From: Candidatus Latescibacterota bacterium
GTDB taxonomy: Bacteria > JAAXHH01
Direction: 5' to 3'
Assembly (NCBI GenBank): GCA_012270975.1
Contig: JAAXHH010000124.1
Coordinates: forward strand, 62,001 to 126,000
Length of the DNA stretch: 64,000 nt
The translations under genes were made by a program, and so were the position numbers. Below the pieces are notes generated by a model. That model had not been told where the DNA came from, did no database searches, and worked only from the letters and a program-made list of their open reading frames with translations. Positions 25,448 to 38,992 of this stretch are shown here, piece by piece. How positions within the stretch are numbered: position 1 is the first letter of the stretch; each line of letters starts with the position of its first letter.

Positions 25448-25494
25448 CCCCGATGGCAACCGGCTTCGGCAATGAAGGTCGATCGCCATCGGGG
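25448..25494 (-). terminator. Hairpin terminator of the ACIII-oxidase operon
   Basis: A perfect 10-base-pair stem (CCCCGATGGC at 25448-25457 with GCCATCGGGG at 25485-25494) encloses a 27-base loop that can form a small inner hairpin. Read on the minus strand it is followed by ATTTCTATTTTA, a loose U-rich tract. It lies 64 bases beyond the stop of the last oxidase gene. The long loop is atypical, so efficiency is uncertain. Confidence 0.65.
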
Positions 25495-25557
25495 TCAGGA
25501 ATTTTGATTGCACTACTGCAACGCTACGGCAAGGTAGTCTACGTCGCGTTCAACCTG

Positions 25558-25932
25558 TTACCAGCCCGCGGGATTGTCCTGCCAGGTGCGGCCGATGTAG
25601 TCGAAGAAGGTGATGATGAGGAGGATGAGCAGCCAGAAGATGGCGGCGGCGGCGGCGAGCTTGGTCTGGCCGGGGCTGAACTTCAGGTGCATGAAGTACA
25701 GGATCACCAGTATGGCCTTCACGCTGGCGATGAACATGGCCACAGGCGTGTTGAGAAAGCCCAGTTCCATGGTGGCCGCCCACACGGTCACGGCGGTGAG
25801 GACCAGCAGCGCCGTGAAGATGGTCAGGTAGTTGGCCGAAGTCGCGATGTGGGGGCCGTGGTGGTCCCCGTGTCCGCCTTCGGCTTGATGTCCGTGTTCG
25901 GCTTGATGTCCGTGTTCGGCGTGTTCAGTCAT
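25558..25932 (-). CDS. ctaF: Cytochrome c oxidase subunit IV, His-rich N-terminus
   Basis: A 124-residue subunit of the caa3 oxidase with three membrane helices (YLTIFTALLVLTAVTVWAAT, VAMFIASVKAILVILYFMHL and IFWLLILLIITFFDYIG), typical of the prokaryotic COX4/CtaF family. The first 28 residues hold nine histidines in a repeated H-G-H-Q-A-E pattern encoded by 18-base tandem repeats near 25880-25915. This tail is not part of the usual family core. It starts at the ATG at 25932, 10 bases after subunit III, and is the last gene of the respiratory operon, with a hairpin terminator downstream. Confidence 0.88.
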   Translation of the reverse strand: MTEHAEHGHQAEHGHQAEGGHGDHHGPHIATSANYLTIFTALLVLTAVTVWAATMELGFLNTPVAMFIASVKAILVILYFMHLKFSPGQTKLAAAAAIFWLLILLIITFFDYIGRTWQDNPAGW

Positions 25933-25942
25933 GGTATGATTC

Positions 25943-26638
25943 CTATACGGCCAGTCCGCCGATGAGGTACAGCAGCGGGAAGAGGAAGATCCAGACCAGG
26001 TCGACAAAGTGCCAGTACAGGCCGAAGTTCTCGATCGGCGCGTAGTACTCGGTGGTGAACTTGTCCTGCCAGACGCGGATCAGCAGCCAGACGATGAGCA
26101 CGAGTCCAATGAGGACGTGCAGGCCGTGCGTCCCGGTCATGCAGAAGTAGAAGCCGTAGAACAACTGGATGGTTTGCCCGTCGCCCGCACCGGTCCACAG
26201 GAAATTATACCCCGGAATCAGGCCGTCGTGCAGCTTGTGGGAATACTCGATGTACTTGTTCACCATGAACACGAGGCCGAGTATGAGGGTCAGCACAAGG
26301 AAGATCAGGATGTGGTTCTTCTTGCCGAGCTGGGCCGCCCGGACGGCGAAGGCCATGGTGACGCTGCTGGTGATCAGGGCGACGGTGTTCAGGCCGCCCA
26401 GGAAGACGTCGAGATTCTGGCTTCCGATGACGAAGGATTCGTAATACTCGCTCCGGTAGATGGAATATCCCAGGAAGAACCCGCCGAAGAACATGACCTC
26501 CGTCAGCAGGAACAGCCACATCCCCAGGCTCGCGGCATCGTTCTGCTGGTCCATGTCGTCGAACTGATGACGCATGTATTCGGGATGCGCGGCGTGTTCA
26601 TCGTGGCCGTGGACGGCCGTTTCCGAACTGACTGACAA
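25943..26638 (-). CDS. ctaE: Cytochrome c oxidase subunit III
   Basis: A 231-residue membrane subunit of the heme-copper oxidase with five predicted helices. Family segments are [16 protein letters not shown], where the glutamate is the lipid-site residue, [17 protein letters not shown] and [18 protein letters not shown]. The N-terminal tail contains several histidines ([16 protein letters not shown]). It lies 13 bases after subunit I and 10 bases before subunit IV in the same operon. It belongs to the shorter five-helix class found with caa3 enzymes. Confidence 0.93.
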   Translation of the reverse strand: MSVSSETAVHGHDEHAAHPEYMRHQFDDMDQQNDAASLGMWLFLLTEVMFFGGFFLGYSIYRSEYYESFVIGSQNLDVFLGGLNTVALITSSVTMAFAVRAAQLGKKNHILIFLVLTLILGLVFMVNKYIEYSHKLHDGLIPGYNFLWTGAGDGQTIQLFYGFYFCMTGTHGLHVLIGLVLIVWLLIRVWQDKFTTEYYAPIENFGLYWHFVDLVWIFLFPLLYLIGGLAV

Positions 26639-26651
26639 GATCGTGCTCCTT

Positions 26652-28321
<1,670 letters not shown>

Positions 28322-28325
<4 letters not shown>

Positions 28326-29269
28326 TGGGCGCCCTCCGTACTCGGCAGCGATTTGATATAGGAAATCAGATTGAAGATGTTGGTCTCCGTAATCTGACCC
28401 TGGTAGGTCGGCATGATCGACGGATAGCCGGCCACCATCCGGATCCTGGGATTGACGATGGATTCCCGGATATAGGCTTCGTCGATCAGGATGCGTTCAC
28501 CGCTGGCAAGGACTTCCTCCGTGCCGAATTTGCCGTTCAGGGACGGCCCACGGGCCGCGGCCTGGTCGCTGTGGCACGTATCGCAGTTGAGCTGCGAGAA
28601 GAGCCGCGCCCCGGCCTCCTCGGGCGTCTCGTCGGACACGCCGCCGCCCAGCCAGTCCTGGTAGTCCTCCGGTTCCATGGCGTATACGCTTCCGATCATC
28701 ATCGAGTGTTCGGTGCCGCAGTATTCGGCGCAGAACAGGTGGTACTTGCCGGGCTTCGTCGCCTCGAAGGTCAACGAAGTGTATCGTCCGGGGATCACGT
28801 CGTTCTTCACCCGGAACGCCGGGATGAAGAAGCTGTGTATGACGTCCTCGGACGCCATGGTCAGCTTCACCGGCGTGTTGATCGGCACGTGCATTTCGTT
28901 GATTTCCCGCTGGCCCGTGGGATGCTGGACGTGCCACATCCACTGCTTGCCGACCACGTAGTATTCCATGGCGCCGTCCGGGATCTGGTACACCCGGAAG
29001 AAGAGCCAGACGCCCCAGGCGAACATGATCAGCATGAGGACAAGCGGTATGGCGGACCACGTGATTTCGAGACCCAGATGGCCGTGCGTCTGCGATTCCG
29101 CCTGCTGGTCCTCGGTGCGGCGCCGGTACTTCATGGCGAACAGAAAGATCAGCACGCAGATCAGGGCCATGAAGAATATGCTGACGGCCACTACGAAAAA
29201 ATACAGCAGATCGACGTCGAAGGCAAAGGTTGATGCGATCTCGGGATGCAGTTGGAATTGGTTGTTCAT
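28322..29269 (-). CDS. ctaC: Cytochrome c oxidase subunit II with fused cytochrome c domain
   Basis: A 315-residue subunit II. Two N-terminal membrane helices precede a cupredoxin domain with the binuclear CuA site in [14 protein letters not shown]-terminal cytochrome c domain with CDTCH follows, so the enzyme is of the caa3 type and can accept electrons directly from complex III without a free cytochrome c. Usual electron-entry residues [10 protein letters not shown] and the ligand segment ending in GYPSIMPTY (heme methionine) are present. The ATG overlaps neither neighbour upstream (39 bases from Sco); its stop overlaps the ATG of subunit I. Confidence 0.94.
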
Positions 29270-29308
29270 ACGCTCACTTTACGGTTATGTCCGGCCTTCT
29301 TCGTCCGG

Positions 29309-30223
29309 TTACGCATCTTCTCCGCGTTCGATCCGTTCCCGCCGCCGCCGGCGGTCCCGCTTGAACATGACGACCATGAAGGAACCCATGGCCAGCAGCG
29401 TGACCAGCCCCGCGAGGCGCATCGCGTTCATGATGGCTACACCGTACCGGCCCTGCTCGGGATCGTAGTTGAAACAGTACAGCATGATCTGGTCGAACAC
29501 GTTGCCCAGTTTTTCCTCGGAAGATTCGATGATGGCCAGCCGGATGTCCTCCGACGGATACTCGATCCCGAAGAAGTAGTGCGATACCGTGCCCTTCGGA
29601 CTGATGATCATGATGGCGCTGCCGTGGACGAACTGCCCTTCCGTTTCGTCGTAGACGTAGTTGAAGCCGACGGATTCCGTCAGCGCGTCGATTGCCGGCG
29701 CTTCGCCCGTGAGGAAATGCCAGCCTTCCCCGGTACCGGGCCGCCCGTAGCGCTGCGTATAGACTGCCTTCTTCTGCGACGCGAGCGTCGGGGATTCCCG
29801 GGGGTCGAAACTGACGGTCACGACATCGAACTCCTCCCCGATACTGTAATTCAGGGGGGCCAGGCTCCGGTTGAGCCCGTTGAGCACTTCCGTGCACAGC
29901 ATGGGGCAGTCATAGTAGACCAGCGTCAGGATGACCGGCTTGTCGCCGAAGTAGCTGCCCAGGCTTACCGGCGCGCCCGTTTCATCGTTGAACTCGAGGT
30001 CCAGGGGCAGGGAGACGCCGATTCTCTGTTCGATGCCCACGTGTTTCAGGATCTCGGGCGTGGCGCTCGCGTCCAGGCCGGGTCCCGTGCCGATATCCTT
30101 CATGACGGCCGGGCCGCGCTCGCCTTCCTGTCCATGCATGCCGCCGGGCGCCGCGATCAGGACCGCGATCGCGATGAGCCCCGCGGCAAATGCGGCGTAT
30201 CTGTATGGTTTGCTCGCCATCAT
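29309..30223 (-). CDS. SCO1/SenC copper chaperone for the oxidase CuA site
   Basis: A 304-residue membrane-anchored thioredoxin-fold protein that delivers copper to, or reduces, the CuA site of subunit II. An N-terminal signal/anchor (YAAFAAGLIAIAVLIAAP) is followed by the Sco domain with Cys106 and Cys110 in YYDCPMLC and a histidine in QFVHGSAIMII. A second hydrophobic segment near the C-terminus (AGLVTLLAMGSFMVVMF) and a basic tail (KRDRRRRRERIERG) are extra compared with most Sco proteins, giving a two-anchor topology. It lies between the ACIII genes and subunit II. Confidence 0.9.
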   Translation of the reverse strand: MMASKPYRYAAFAAGLIAIAVLIAAPGGMHGQEGERGPAVMKDIGTGPGLDASATPEILKHVGIEQRIGVSLPLDLEFNDETGAPVSLGSYFGDKPVILTLVYYDCPMLCTEVLNGLNRSLAPLNYSIGEEFDVVTVSFDPRESPTLASQKKAVYTQRYGRPGTGEGWHFLTGEAPAIDALTESVGFNYVYDETEGQFVHGSAIMIISPKGTVSHYFFGIEYPSEDIRLAIIESSEEKLGNVFDQIMLYCFNYDPEQGRYGVAIMNAMRLAGLVTLLAMGSFMVVMFKRDRRRRRERIERGEDA

Positions 30224-30224
30224 C

Positions 30225-30680
30225 CTACGGTCCTTCCCCGGTCTGTTCTTCCCCGGTCTGTCCTTCCCCGGTATCGCCCGCCGAGGGCAGCTTGTACCGG
30301 TCGTCGGTGGCGATCAGGTGCATGGCCCGCTCGATGGGAATCTGGACGATTTCCGCCGTGCGGATCACCCACCCGTAATTATTCAGCTTCTTCGCTTCCG
30401 CCTCCTGGAGGGCAATCAGGTCTTCCTCGGGGATGACCTGGAGCCGCGGTTCGGGCGGTAGCGCGTCCTCTTCGATCAGAGGCGCCGGCGCGTCGAACGT
30501 CATCGCGTTGAAGTCTTCGATCACCACGAACATCAGCCACATCAGTACCATGGAGATGATGGCCAGCACCGTCAGGCCGATGCCGAACTTGATGACCAGG
30601 GGCACGTTGGTTTCGAAGACTTCGTGTCCCCGCTCGACCGATTCCTGGTCCACGATGTTATGGTTTTTGCCGTGGTTCAT
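30225..30680 (-). CDS. Unknown single-helix membrane protein in the ACIII-oxidase operon
   Basis: A 151-residue protein that I do not recognise. The N-terminal 25 residues are polar, one membrane helix follows (IKFGIGLTVLAIISMVLMWLMF), then an acidic, proline-rich extracytoplasmic region. The C-terminal tail EGQTGEEQTGEGP is encoded by 15-base tandem repeats around 30231-30276. It begins 24 bases after ActF and ends 1 base before Sco, so it belongs to the operon. Comparable slots in other ACIII operons hold small single-helix proteins, including the ActG subunit, but homology to these cannot be claimed from the sequence alone. Confidence 0.6.
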   Translation of the reverse strand: MNHGKNHNIVDQESVERGHEVFETNVPLVIKFGIGLTVLAIISMVLMWLMFVVIEDFNAMTFDAPAPLIEEDALPPEPRLQVIPEEDLIALQEAEAKKLNNYGWVIRTAEIVQIPIERAMHLIATDDRYKLPSAGDTGEGQTGEEQTGEGP

Positions 30681-30704
30681 GCCATCCTCGTATGATACAC
30701 GTAC

Positions 30705-31916
30705 CTATGCCTTTGCCTTCGAAACCGGCGCCTTCGAGACCGAGGCCACGAGTTCCTCGAACCGCGGATCCTTCTGCGGGATCAGCGGATGCCTTTTCAG
30801 GTGATTCAGCACAAAGAAAAACCAGATGCCAAACAGCCCGACCGGAATGATCACGTCCATCACGCTGACACTGAACCCGTCTAGCCGGAAATTCGGCGCC
30901 ACGTGCCAGAAGATGTCGACCAGGTGCATGACCAGAATGAACCAGGCCACGCGTACCAGCCTCCGCGGGTCCCGCTTCCGCGGTATGGACAGGAGCAGGA
31001 AGAAGGCGATTACGAACCGGCAGAGGACCAGGACGACGGACAGGACTTCCCAGCCGCCGTGGACGCGGTGCACGTACCAGGGGTTCTCCTCCGGCAGGTT
31101 CGCCGCCCAGATGATCAGAAACTGCGACAGCATCATGTAGAACCAGAGCAGCGTAAAGGCCAGCAGCAGCTTGCCCCAGTCGTGGAACCGGTCCGCGTCG
31201 GCGAGTTCCGATATGGGCTCGTGTTTCCGGAGCCAGGTCATCATGATGATGATAAACGAAAGGGTCGCGCCTCCGGCGTTCACAATCATCATGACCCCGT
31301 AGAGCGTCGAGAACCAGTGCGGATCGGTGGACATGATCCAGTCGAAGGACGCGAAGGTCATGGACAGGGCGAACACAACGACCCCGGGTCCGCAGATATT
31401 ACGCATCTTGTCGTTCAGTCCGGGGTCTCCCGACGTATCCTGGGCGATGGACCACTTGATCAGCAGGGACGAAGCCGCGATCCAGATGGCGAAGTAGAAG
31501 ACGGTCCGGGCGAGGAAGAAAGGCACGTTGAGATAGGATTCCTTGTGCTGCAGGATCGGATCGACGGCCACCACTTCCGCGTGCGTCCAGTGGTACAGGT
31601 CGTGCATGCCCAGCACGATGGGTATGAAGAGGACGAGCAGCACGGGGAGCGTGCTCATGCCGGCTTCGAGCAGGCGCTGGATGACGAACCCCCAGCGGCC
31701 GCCGATGAGGTGGTGCAGCATGGTGAAGGCCATGCATACCAGGGCAATGCCCGCGCAGATCATGTAGCCCACCAGGTAGGCCTGGTAGAATCCGGACATC
31801 GCGCCCGTGGCGAAGGCGTAAAGCAATCCGCCCAGCACCAGGATGACGCCGACGGTCAACGCCCGGGACTGAATGCTGCTGAATTGCGCCAGTAAATTGC
31901 TGGAGATCGTTGTCAT
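30705..31916 (-). CDS. actF: Alternative complex III membrane subunit ActF (NrfD-like)
   Basis: A 403-residue polytopic protein with about ten helices, homologous to the NrfD-type quinol-binding subunits and to ActC of the same complex. Recognisable segments are VCMAFTMLHHLIGGRWGF, SFDWIMSTDPHWFSTLYG and the C-terminal HLKRHPLIPQKDPRFEE. The frame is open to 32027, but the ATG at 31916 overlaps the ActE stop by 4 bases and is where the family begins. It is part of the quinol:cytochrome c oxidoreductase that replaces the bc1 complex. Confidence 0.9.
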   Translation of the reverse strand: MTTISSNLLAQFSSIQSRALTVGVILVLGGLLYAFATGAMSGFYQAYLVGYMICAGIALVCMAFTMLHHLIGGRWGFVIQRLLEAGMSTLPVLLVLFIPIVLGMHDLYHWTHAEVVAVDPILQHKESYLNVPFFLARTVFYFAIWIAASSLLIKWSIAQDTSGDPGLNDKMRNICGPGVVVFALSMTFASFDWIMSTDPHWFSTLYGVMMIVNAGGATLSFIIIMMTWLRKHEPISELADADRFHDWGKLLLAFTLLWFYMMLSQFLIIWAANLPEENPWYVHRVHGGWEVLSVVLVLCRFVIAFFLLLSIPRKRDPRRLVRVAWFILVMHLVDIFWHVAPNFRLDGFSVSVMDVIIPVGLFGIWFFFVLNHLKRHPLIPQKDPRFEELVASVSKAPVSKAKA

Positions 31917-32515
31917 TCTTCCACTTCCACGATTTGCCGGATGCGTTGCTGATCGGATTCCGGCAGTTCGGCCAGGTTGGCGCCCTGGCTCATCTGCAGC
32001 GCGCGGACATAGGCGGCGATGGCCCAACGGTCGGCCGGAGAAATGCGTTCCTCGTAACTGTACATGTTGCCGAATCCGTTGGTCACCACGTCGAAGTAAT
32101 GCCCCACTTCCACATCGAGGAGCCGCTGGCTGTGAAAGGACTCCGGCTGCTTCATGCCGCGCTGCACGATCATGCCGAGTCCGTCACCCGTCTTGCTGTG
32201 GCACGGCGCGCAGTAGATATCGTACCGCTCCTGGCCCCGCTTCAGCATTTCAATGGTTACCGCGGCGGGAAACGTCGTCGCCAGCGCGCCGTCGATCTTG
32301 CCCGTGTAGAAATGCTCGTCCAGCCTCAGGTGGCCCCGGGCAATGGTCCCTTCCACCGCGGGACGCACCGACCGCCGGTCGCCGAAGAAGTCGCTCTCCT
32401 CGAAGGGCTCGGCACGCGGCTGGTCGTGCATGTCCTGCCGGCAGGCCGACGCGGCGGCCAGGCAAAGGACGCACAGCAATCCGGTGTATATGAAGGCTAT
32501 GGGGCTACGCTTCAA
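31913..32515 (-). CDS. actE: Alternative complex III monoheme cytochrome c subunit ActE (lipoprotein)
   Basis: A 200-residue c-type cytochrome with one heme site CAPCH, followed by SKTGDGLGM. The N-terminus ends in AAASAC, a lipobox, so the protein is probably lipid-anchored and extracytoplasmic. A likely heme methionine lies in the C-terminal part (EERISPADRWAIAAYVRALQ is the typical cytochrome c helix). In ACIII this subunit passes electrons toward the oxidase. It overlaps ActD by 11 bases and ActF by 4. Confidence 0.9.
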   Translation of the reverse strand: MKRSPIAFIYTGLLCVLCLAAASACRQDMHDQPRAEPFEESDFFGDRRSVRPAVEGTIARGHLRLDEHFYTGKIDGALATTFPAAVTIEMLKRGQERYDIYCAPCHSKTGDGLGMIVQRGMKQPESFHSQRLLDVEVGHYFDVVTNGFGNMYSYEERISPADRWAIAAYVRALQMSQGANLAELPESDQQRIRQIVEVEE

Positions 32516-33053
32516 CTTCGTTCACCTCGTGCGGGTTCAGCTCTTCCAGAAACTGCCGGGTCGCGTCCTTTTCGAAGTACGGGTCCTCTGCCTCGATGCA
32601 CAGGAAGAACCGGTCCTGCGTGGCGAACCGGAACCGCTCGATATCGAAAAGCGGATGGTTCGGCCGGGGCAGCTTGTTCATGACCATCATGCCGATCAGC
32701 GCGGCGAAGGAAGCGAACAGGACCGTGCACTCGAACATGACCGGGATGAAGGCCGGCCAGCTGTTCAGGGGCCGGCCGCCCACGTTGATCGGGTAGTGGA
32801 TCACGGAGGCGAACCACTGCATGAAGAAACCCACGGCGCATCCGGTCAGCCCGCCGATCAGGATCACCAGCGCCACCTTGTTCTTGTGGAGGTGCTGGAT
32901 GTCCAGCAACTCGTCGAGAGGGTAGGGCGTGTAGGTCTCGATATGATGGTACCCGGCATCCACGGTCTTCCGCGTGGCTTCCACGATGGCTTCCTCGTTT
33001 TCAAATTCGGCCACGAGGCCGCGCAGTTCAGGCCGGGCGGGTCCGTGATTCAT
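32505..33053 (-). CDS. actD: Alternative complex III subunit ActD (DUF3341)
   Basis: A 182-residue protein of the DUF3341 family. The cytoplasmic N-terminal domain (LVAEFENEEAIVEATRKTVDAG) precedes two membrane helices (LVILIGGLTGCAVGFFMQWF and VMFECTVLFASFAALIGMMV). It then ends in a domain with RFRFATQDRFFLCIEAEDP. ActD is a structural subunit close to the NrfD-like subunits. It starts 1 base after ActC and overlaps the ActE start. Confidence 0.92.
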   Translation of the reverse strand: MNHGPARPELRGLVAEFENEEAIVEATRKTVDAGYHHIETYTPYPLDELLDIQHLHKNKVALVILIGGLTGCAVGFFMQWFASVIHYPINVGGRPLNSWPAFIPVMFECTVLFASFAALIGMMVMNKLPRPNHPLFDIERFRFATQDRFFLCIEAEDPYFEKDATRQFLEELNPHEVNEVEA

Positions 33054-33054
33054 C

Positions 33055-34449
33055 TCAGGCGTCCTTCTTGTTCCGGTGCTTCGGTATGATCATCTTCATC
33101 TCGGACATGGGGATCATGGGCAGGAACCGGATGAACAGGCACATCATGAACAGGAAGAATCCGATGGTCCCGATGTACAGGCTCCAGTCCCAGATCGTGC
33201 CCGCGTAGTAGTCCCAGGACGAAGGCATGTAGTCGTTGGCCAGGCTGGTCACGACGATGACGAACCGTTCCAGCCACATGCCGACACCGACGATCAGGGA
33301 GACGATGAACAGCACGAGGGGGCTGCGGCGGGCGCGCTTCCACCAGAGAATCTGGATGCTGACGGCGTTGCAGAAGATCAGCGCCCAGTAAACCGGCGCG
33401 TACTGGCCGGTCATGCGGTTCCACATCATGAACCCTTCGTACGGGCTCGCGCTGTACCACGATATGAAGGCCTCCATGGCGTATCCGTACACGACGATGA
33501 AGCCCGTCGCCAGGGTCACCTTGCCCATGTTCTCCAGGTGGCGCGTCGTGATCAGCCCCTGCAGGCCGAACCAGTGCCGCACGGGGATGGTCAGCGTCAG
33601 CACCATGGCGAATCCGGCGTAGATGGCGCCGGCCACGAAGTAGGGCGGGAACACGGTGGTGTGCCAGCCCGGGATCAGCGAGACGGCGAAGTCGAGCGAA
33701 ACGATGGAGTGCACGGACAGGACCAGGGGCGTGGACAGGCCGGCCAGGATCAGGTAGGCCTTCTCGTAACGGGCCCAGTGGGAGGACGCGCCGCGCCAGC
33801 CCATGGCAAATATGCCGTAGATCCGCGCGACAATCGGATGCTTCGCCCGGTCCCGCAGGGTGCCGAGATCCGGGATCATCCCCATGTACCAGAAGATCAG
33901 GGAAACGGTGAAGTAGGTGGATACGGCGAAGACGTCCCAGACCAGCGGCGAGCGCCACTGCGGCCACAGGGACATGGTGTTGGGCAGCGGAAGCAGCCAG
34001 TAGGCCAGCCAGGGACGGCCCACGTGGAGCAGCGGAAACATGCCGGCGCACATCACGGCGAAGATCGTCATGGCTTCCGCGAACCGGTTGATCGAGTTGC
34101 GCCAGTCCTGCCGCATGAGGTGCAGGATGGCGGAGATGAGCGTCCCGGCGTGTCCGATCCCGATCCACCAGACGAAGTTGATGATGGCGAATCCCCAGCC
34201 GACCGGCACGTTCAGCCCCCAGATGCCGGTTCCGATCAGCACCAGCCAGGTGATGGAGATGCCCAGCATGCCGACGATGGGCAGCAGGACCGCCACGGCC
34301 AGGTACCAGCCCCAGGGCGAATCCGATCTGAGGACGATATTGGATATCTTCTGGGTGACGGTGGTGTTGTTGTACTCGGGAGCTACGAAACCGTCGCCCG
34401 TGTACTTATCGACCTTTTCTATGTCGACTGCCTGTTCCTGTTGCGACAA
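33055..34449 (-). CDS. actC: Alternative complex III membrane subunit ActC (NrfD family)
   Basis: A 464-residue NrfD-type integral membrane protein with about ten helices, expected to hold the quinol-oxidation site at the periplasmic side next to the ActB iron-sulfur clusters. Typical stretches are [20 protein letters not shown] and [20 protein letters not shown], which contain the conserved residues of the quinone pocket. The C-terminus is basic ([11 protein letters not shown]). The start lies 13 bases after ActB. Confidence 0.93.
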   Translation of the reverse strand: MSQQEQAVDIEKVDKYTGDGFVAPEYNNTTVTQKISNIVLRSDSPWGWYLAVAVLLPIVGMLGISITWLVLIGTGIWGLNVPVGWGFAIINFVWWIGIGHAGTLISAILHLMRQDWRNSINRFAEAMTIFAVMCAGMFPLLHVGRPWLAYWLLPLPNTMSLWPQWRSPLVWDVFAVSTYFTVSLIFWYMGMIPDLGTLRDRAKHPIVARIYGIFAMGWRGASSHWARYEKAYLILAGLSTPLVLSVHSIVSLDFAVSLIPGWHTTVFPPYFVAGAIYAGFAMVLTLTIPVRHWFGLQGLITTRHLENMGKVTLATGFIVVYGYAMEAFISWYSASPYEGFMMWNRMTGQYAPVYWALIFCNAVSIQILWWKRARRSPLVLFIVSLIVGVGMWLERFVIVVTSLANDYMPSSWDYYAGTIWDWSLYIGTIGFFLFMMCLFIRFLPMIPMSEMKMIIPKHRNKKDA

Positions 34450-34462
34450 GGAGCTATTCCTC

Positions 34463-37483
<3,021 letters not shown>

Positions 37484-37525
37484 GGTACGATACCGTGGCT
37501 GTCGCCGCTATCGATGGCCGATGGA

Positions 37526-38194
37526 TTATCGATGACAGATGGAACAGTCTTCCAGTTGATCCTTGTTGACCCGGTAGCCCCGGATCAGCTGCGCGCCGAG
37601 GGCTCTCTGGTCCATGGGCGCCGAGTATTCGGGCTGCGATTCGAACTTGTAGACGTCCGCCCGTTCCCGGATGAAGGACTCGGGGTGGCGGTGGCACTCG
37701 AGGCACCACATCATCTGCAGCGATTCCTCCTGCCACATCAGGGCCATCTCGTTGACGGCGCCGTGGCAGGACTCACAGCCGATGCCCTTGTTAATATGAA
37801 TACTGTGATTGAAATAAACGTAGTCCGGCAGATCGTGCACCCGGGTCCATTCGAGCGACACCCCGGTGGCGTAGCTGGTACGCACCGGTTCGAGCATCGG
37901 CGCGTCGGTCCACACCTGGGAGTGACAGCTCATGCACGTTTTGGTCGGCGGCAGGCCGGCGAAGGCGCTCGTTTCCACCGATGCGTGGCAGTACCGGCAG
38001 TCGATTCCGAGTTGATTGACGTGATGCCTGTGGCTGAATGGAACGGGCTGGGGTCTAACCTGGTGCTGCCGGGTAACGTAAGAGGTCGAGCCGAGGTAGA
38101 AAATGACGCCGAATGTGGTTGCCAGGAGAAGCGCCCCGCCGACGATGCTCGCCTTGAGCCACGTATTCGCGGCGGGGGAGAAAATCTGTGGCAT
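37526..38194 (-). CDS. actA: Alternative complex III pentaheme cytochrome c subunit ActA
   Basis: A 222-residue membrane-anchored multiheme cytochrome. One N-terminal helix (ASIVGGALLLATTFGVIFYL) is followed by five CxxCH motifs: CRYCH, CMSCH, CESCH, CLECH and CSICH, with additional histidines for the second ligands (HRHHVNQLG, NHSIHI). Five hemes is the expected number for ActA. It takes electrons from ActB clusters and passes them to ActE. It is the first gene of the twelve-gene respiratory operon. Confidence 0.94.
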   Translation of the reverse strand: MPQIFSPAANTWLKASIVGGALLLATTFGVIFYLGSTSYVTRQHQVRPQPVPFSHRHHVNQLGIDCRYCHASVETSAFAGLPPTKTCMSCHSQVWTDAPMLEPVRTSYATGVSLEWTRVHDLPDYVYFNHSIHINKGIGCESCHGAVNEMALMWQEESLQMMWCLECHRHPESFIRERADVYKFESQPEYSAPMDQRALGAQLIRGYRVNKDQLEDCSICHR

Positions 38195-38262
38195 ATGGAC
38201 TCGTTCTGTCTCTCTCTGATGCGTTCTTCACCAAATGACCGGATTCTCAACAACAGTCATGC

Positions 38263-38291
38263 ACGATATACCGCGTCGCCATCAAAGTCAA
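38263..38291 (-). promoter_or_regulatory. Candidate promoter of the ACIII-oxidase operon
   Basis: On the minus strand TTGACT (38286-38291) is followed after 17 bases by TATCGT (38263-38268); an overlapping TATATC gives a 15-base spacer. It lies about 70 bases before the ActA ATG in the gap between divergent genes. The -35 is strong and the -10 is moderate. Confidence 0.45.
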
Positions 38292-38451
38292 TATAAATCG
38301 GCTGTTCGATTCGTTTTTTTGACCGTCGGCCCGGAGACCCGAAATCCAGGCAAATCGTCGCTCTGATGGCTACGCGCATTCGGTCGATGTTTTCGCTTTG
38401 CGCGGCGCGAATTCCGTCCGGCTGCCATCCCCTGACCCGGGCACTGGCCGG

Positions 38452-38480
38452 TTGACACGGAGGACCGTAGCGAGTAGATT
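38452..38480 (+). promoter_or_regulatory. Sigma-70-type promoter of the FTR gene
   Basis: A consensus TTGACA at 38452-38457 is followed after exactly 17 bases by TAGATT at 38475-38480. The predicted transcript starts near 38487 and has a leader of about 65 bases before the ATG at 38552, which is preceded by AAGGAGCGATCC. Confidence 0.7.
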
Positions 38481-38551
38481 ACGATCAGGCTGACAGGGTC
38501 GGTAAACAACTAAGAAACGGCCGGAAGCGGTACGCATACAAGGAGCGATCC

Positions 38552-38953
38552 ATGAACGAACAGCAGCCTTCCGAAAAAAGCATGATGCGCATGGAGAAGT
38601 ACTGCGAGAAGTACTGGGAGAAGACGGGCACCTCGCCCCATCCGAACGCGGAGGTGACGGATTCGGTGGTCAAGGGTCTCGCCGCCCACGTGGACGAACT
38701 GGGCCGGCCCCTCTGTCCGTGCAATTTCTATCCCGACAAGAAGGCCGAACTGGAACGCAGCCGTGAATGGGTCTGCGCCTGCGACGAGATGAAGATCTGG
38801 AAATACTGCCACTGCCTGCTGTTCGTGACGCCCGAGGGACTCCCGATCACCGAATACCTTCCCGAGGACCACGAAGGCCGGCAGATGTACGGACTGGTCA
38901 AGGATCCGACGCCTGACAAGGGCAGGGAGGCGCGGCACCGCGCGCCAACGTGA
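38552..38953 (+). CDS. Ferredoxin-thioredoxin reductase catalytic subunit
   Basis: A 133-residue 4Fe-4S protein that passes ferredoxin electrons to a disulfide of thioredoxin. All six essential cysteines are present in the FTR pattern: Cys55-Pro-Cys57, Cys75-Ala-Cys77 and Cys86-His-Cys88, so both the cluster and the adjacent redox disulfide can form. The N-terminal helix and DVERSREWVC-like segment (ELERSREWVC) also match the family. No variable subunit or thioredoxin gene lies nearby. In non-phototrophs such stand-alone FTR-beta proteins are thought to work with ferredoxin and a partner thioredoxin or thioredoxin-like protein. It has its own promoter and a strong ribosome site. Confidence 0.92.
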   Translation: MNEQQPSEKSMMRMEKYCEKYWEKTGTSPHPNAEVTDSVVKGLAAHVDELGRPLCPCNFYPDKKAELERSREWVCACDEMKIWKYCHCLLFVTPEGLPITEYLPEDHEGRQMYGLVKDPTPDKGREARHRAPT

Positions 38954-38992
38954 TCCTGCCGGCGTGATGCACGTTTTAACCCGCCACGTGGC

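Larger units (their letters stand above)
38195..38551. other. Divergent intergenic region between ActA and the FTR gene
   Basis: 357 bases without a gene. It holds one candidate promoter for each direction (38263-38291 minus, 38452-38480 plus). The middle, about 38300-38445, is GC-rich and shows no reading frame with coding character and no long inverted repeat. Confidence 0.7.
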
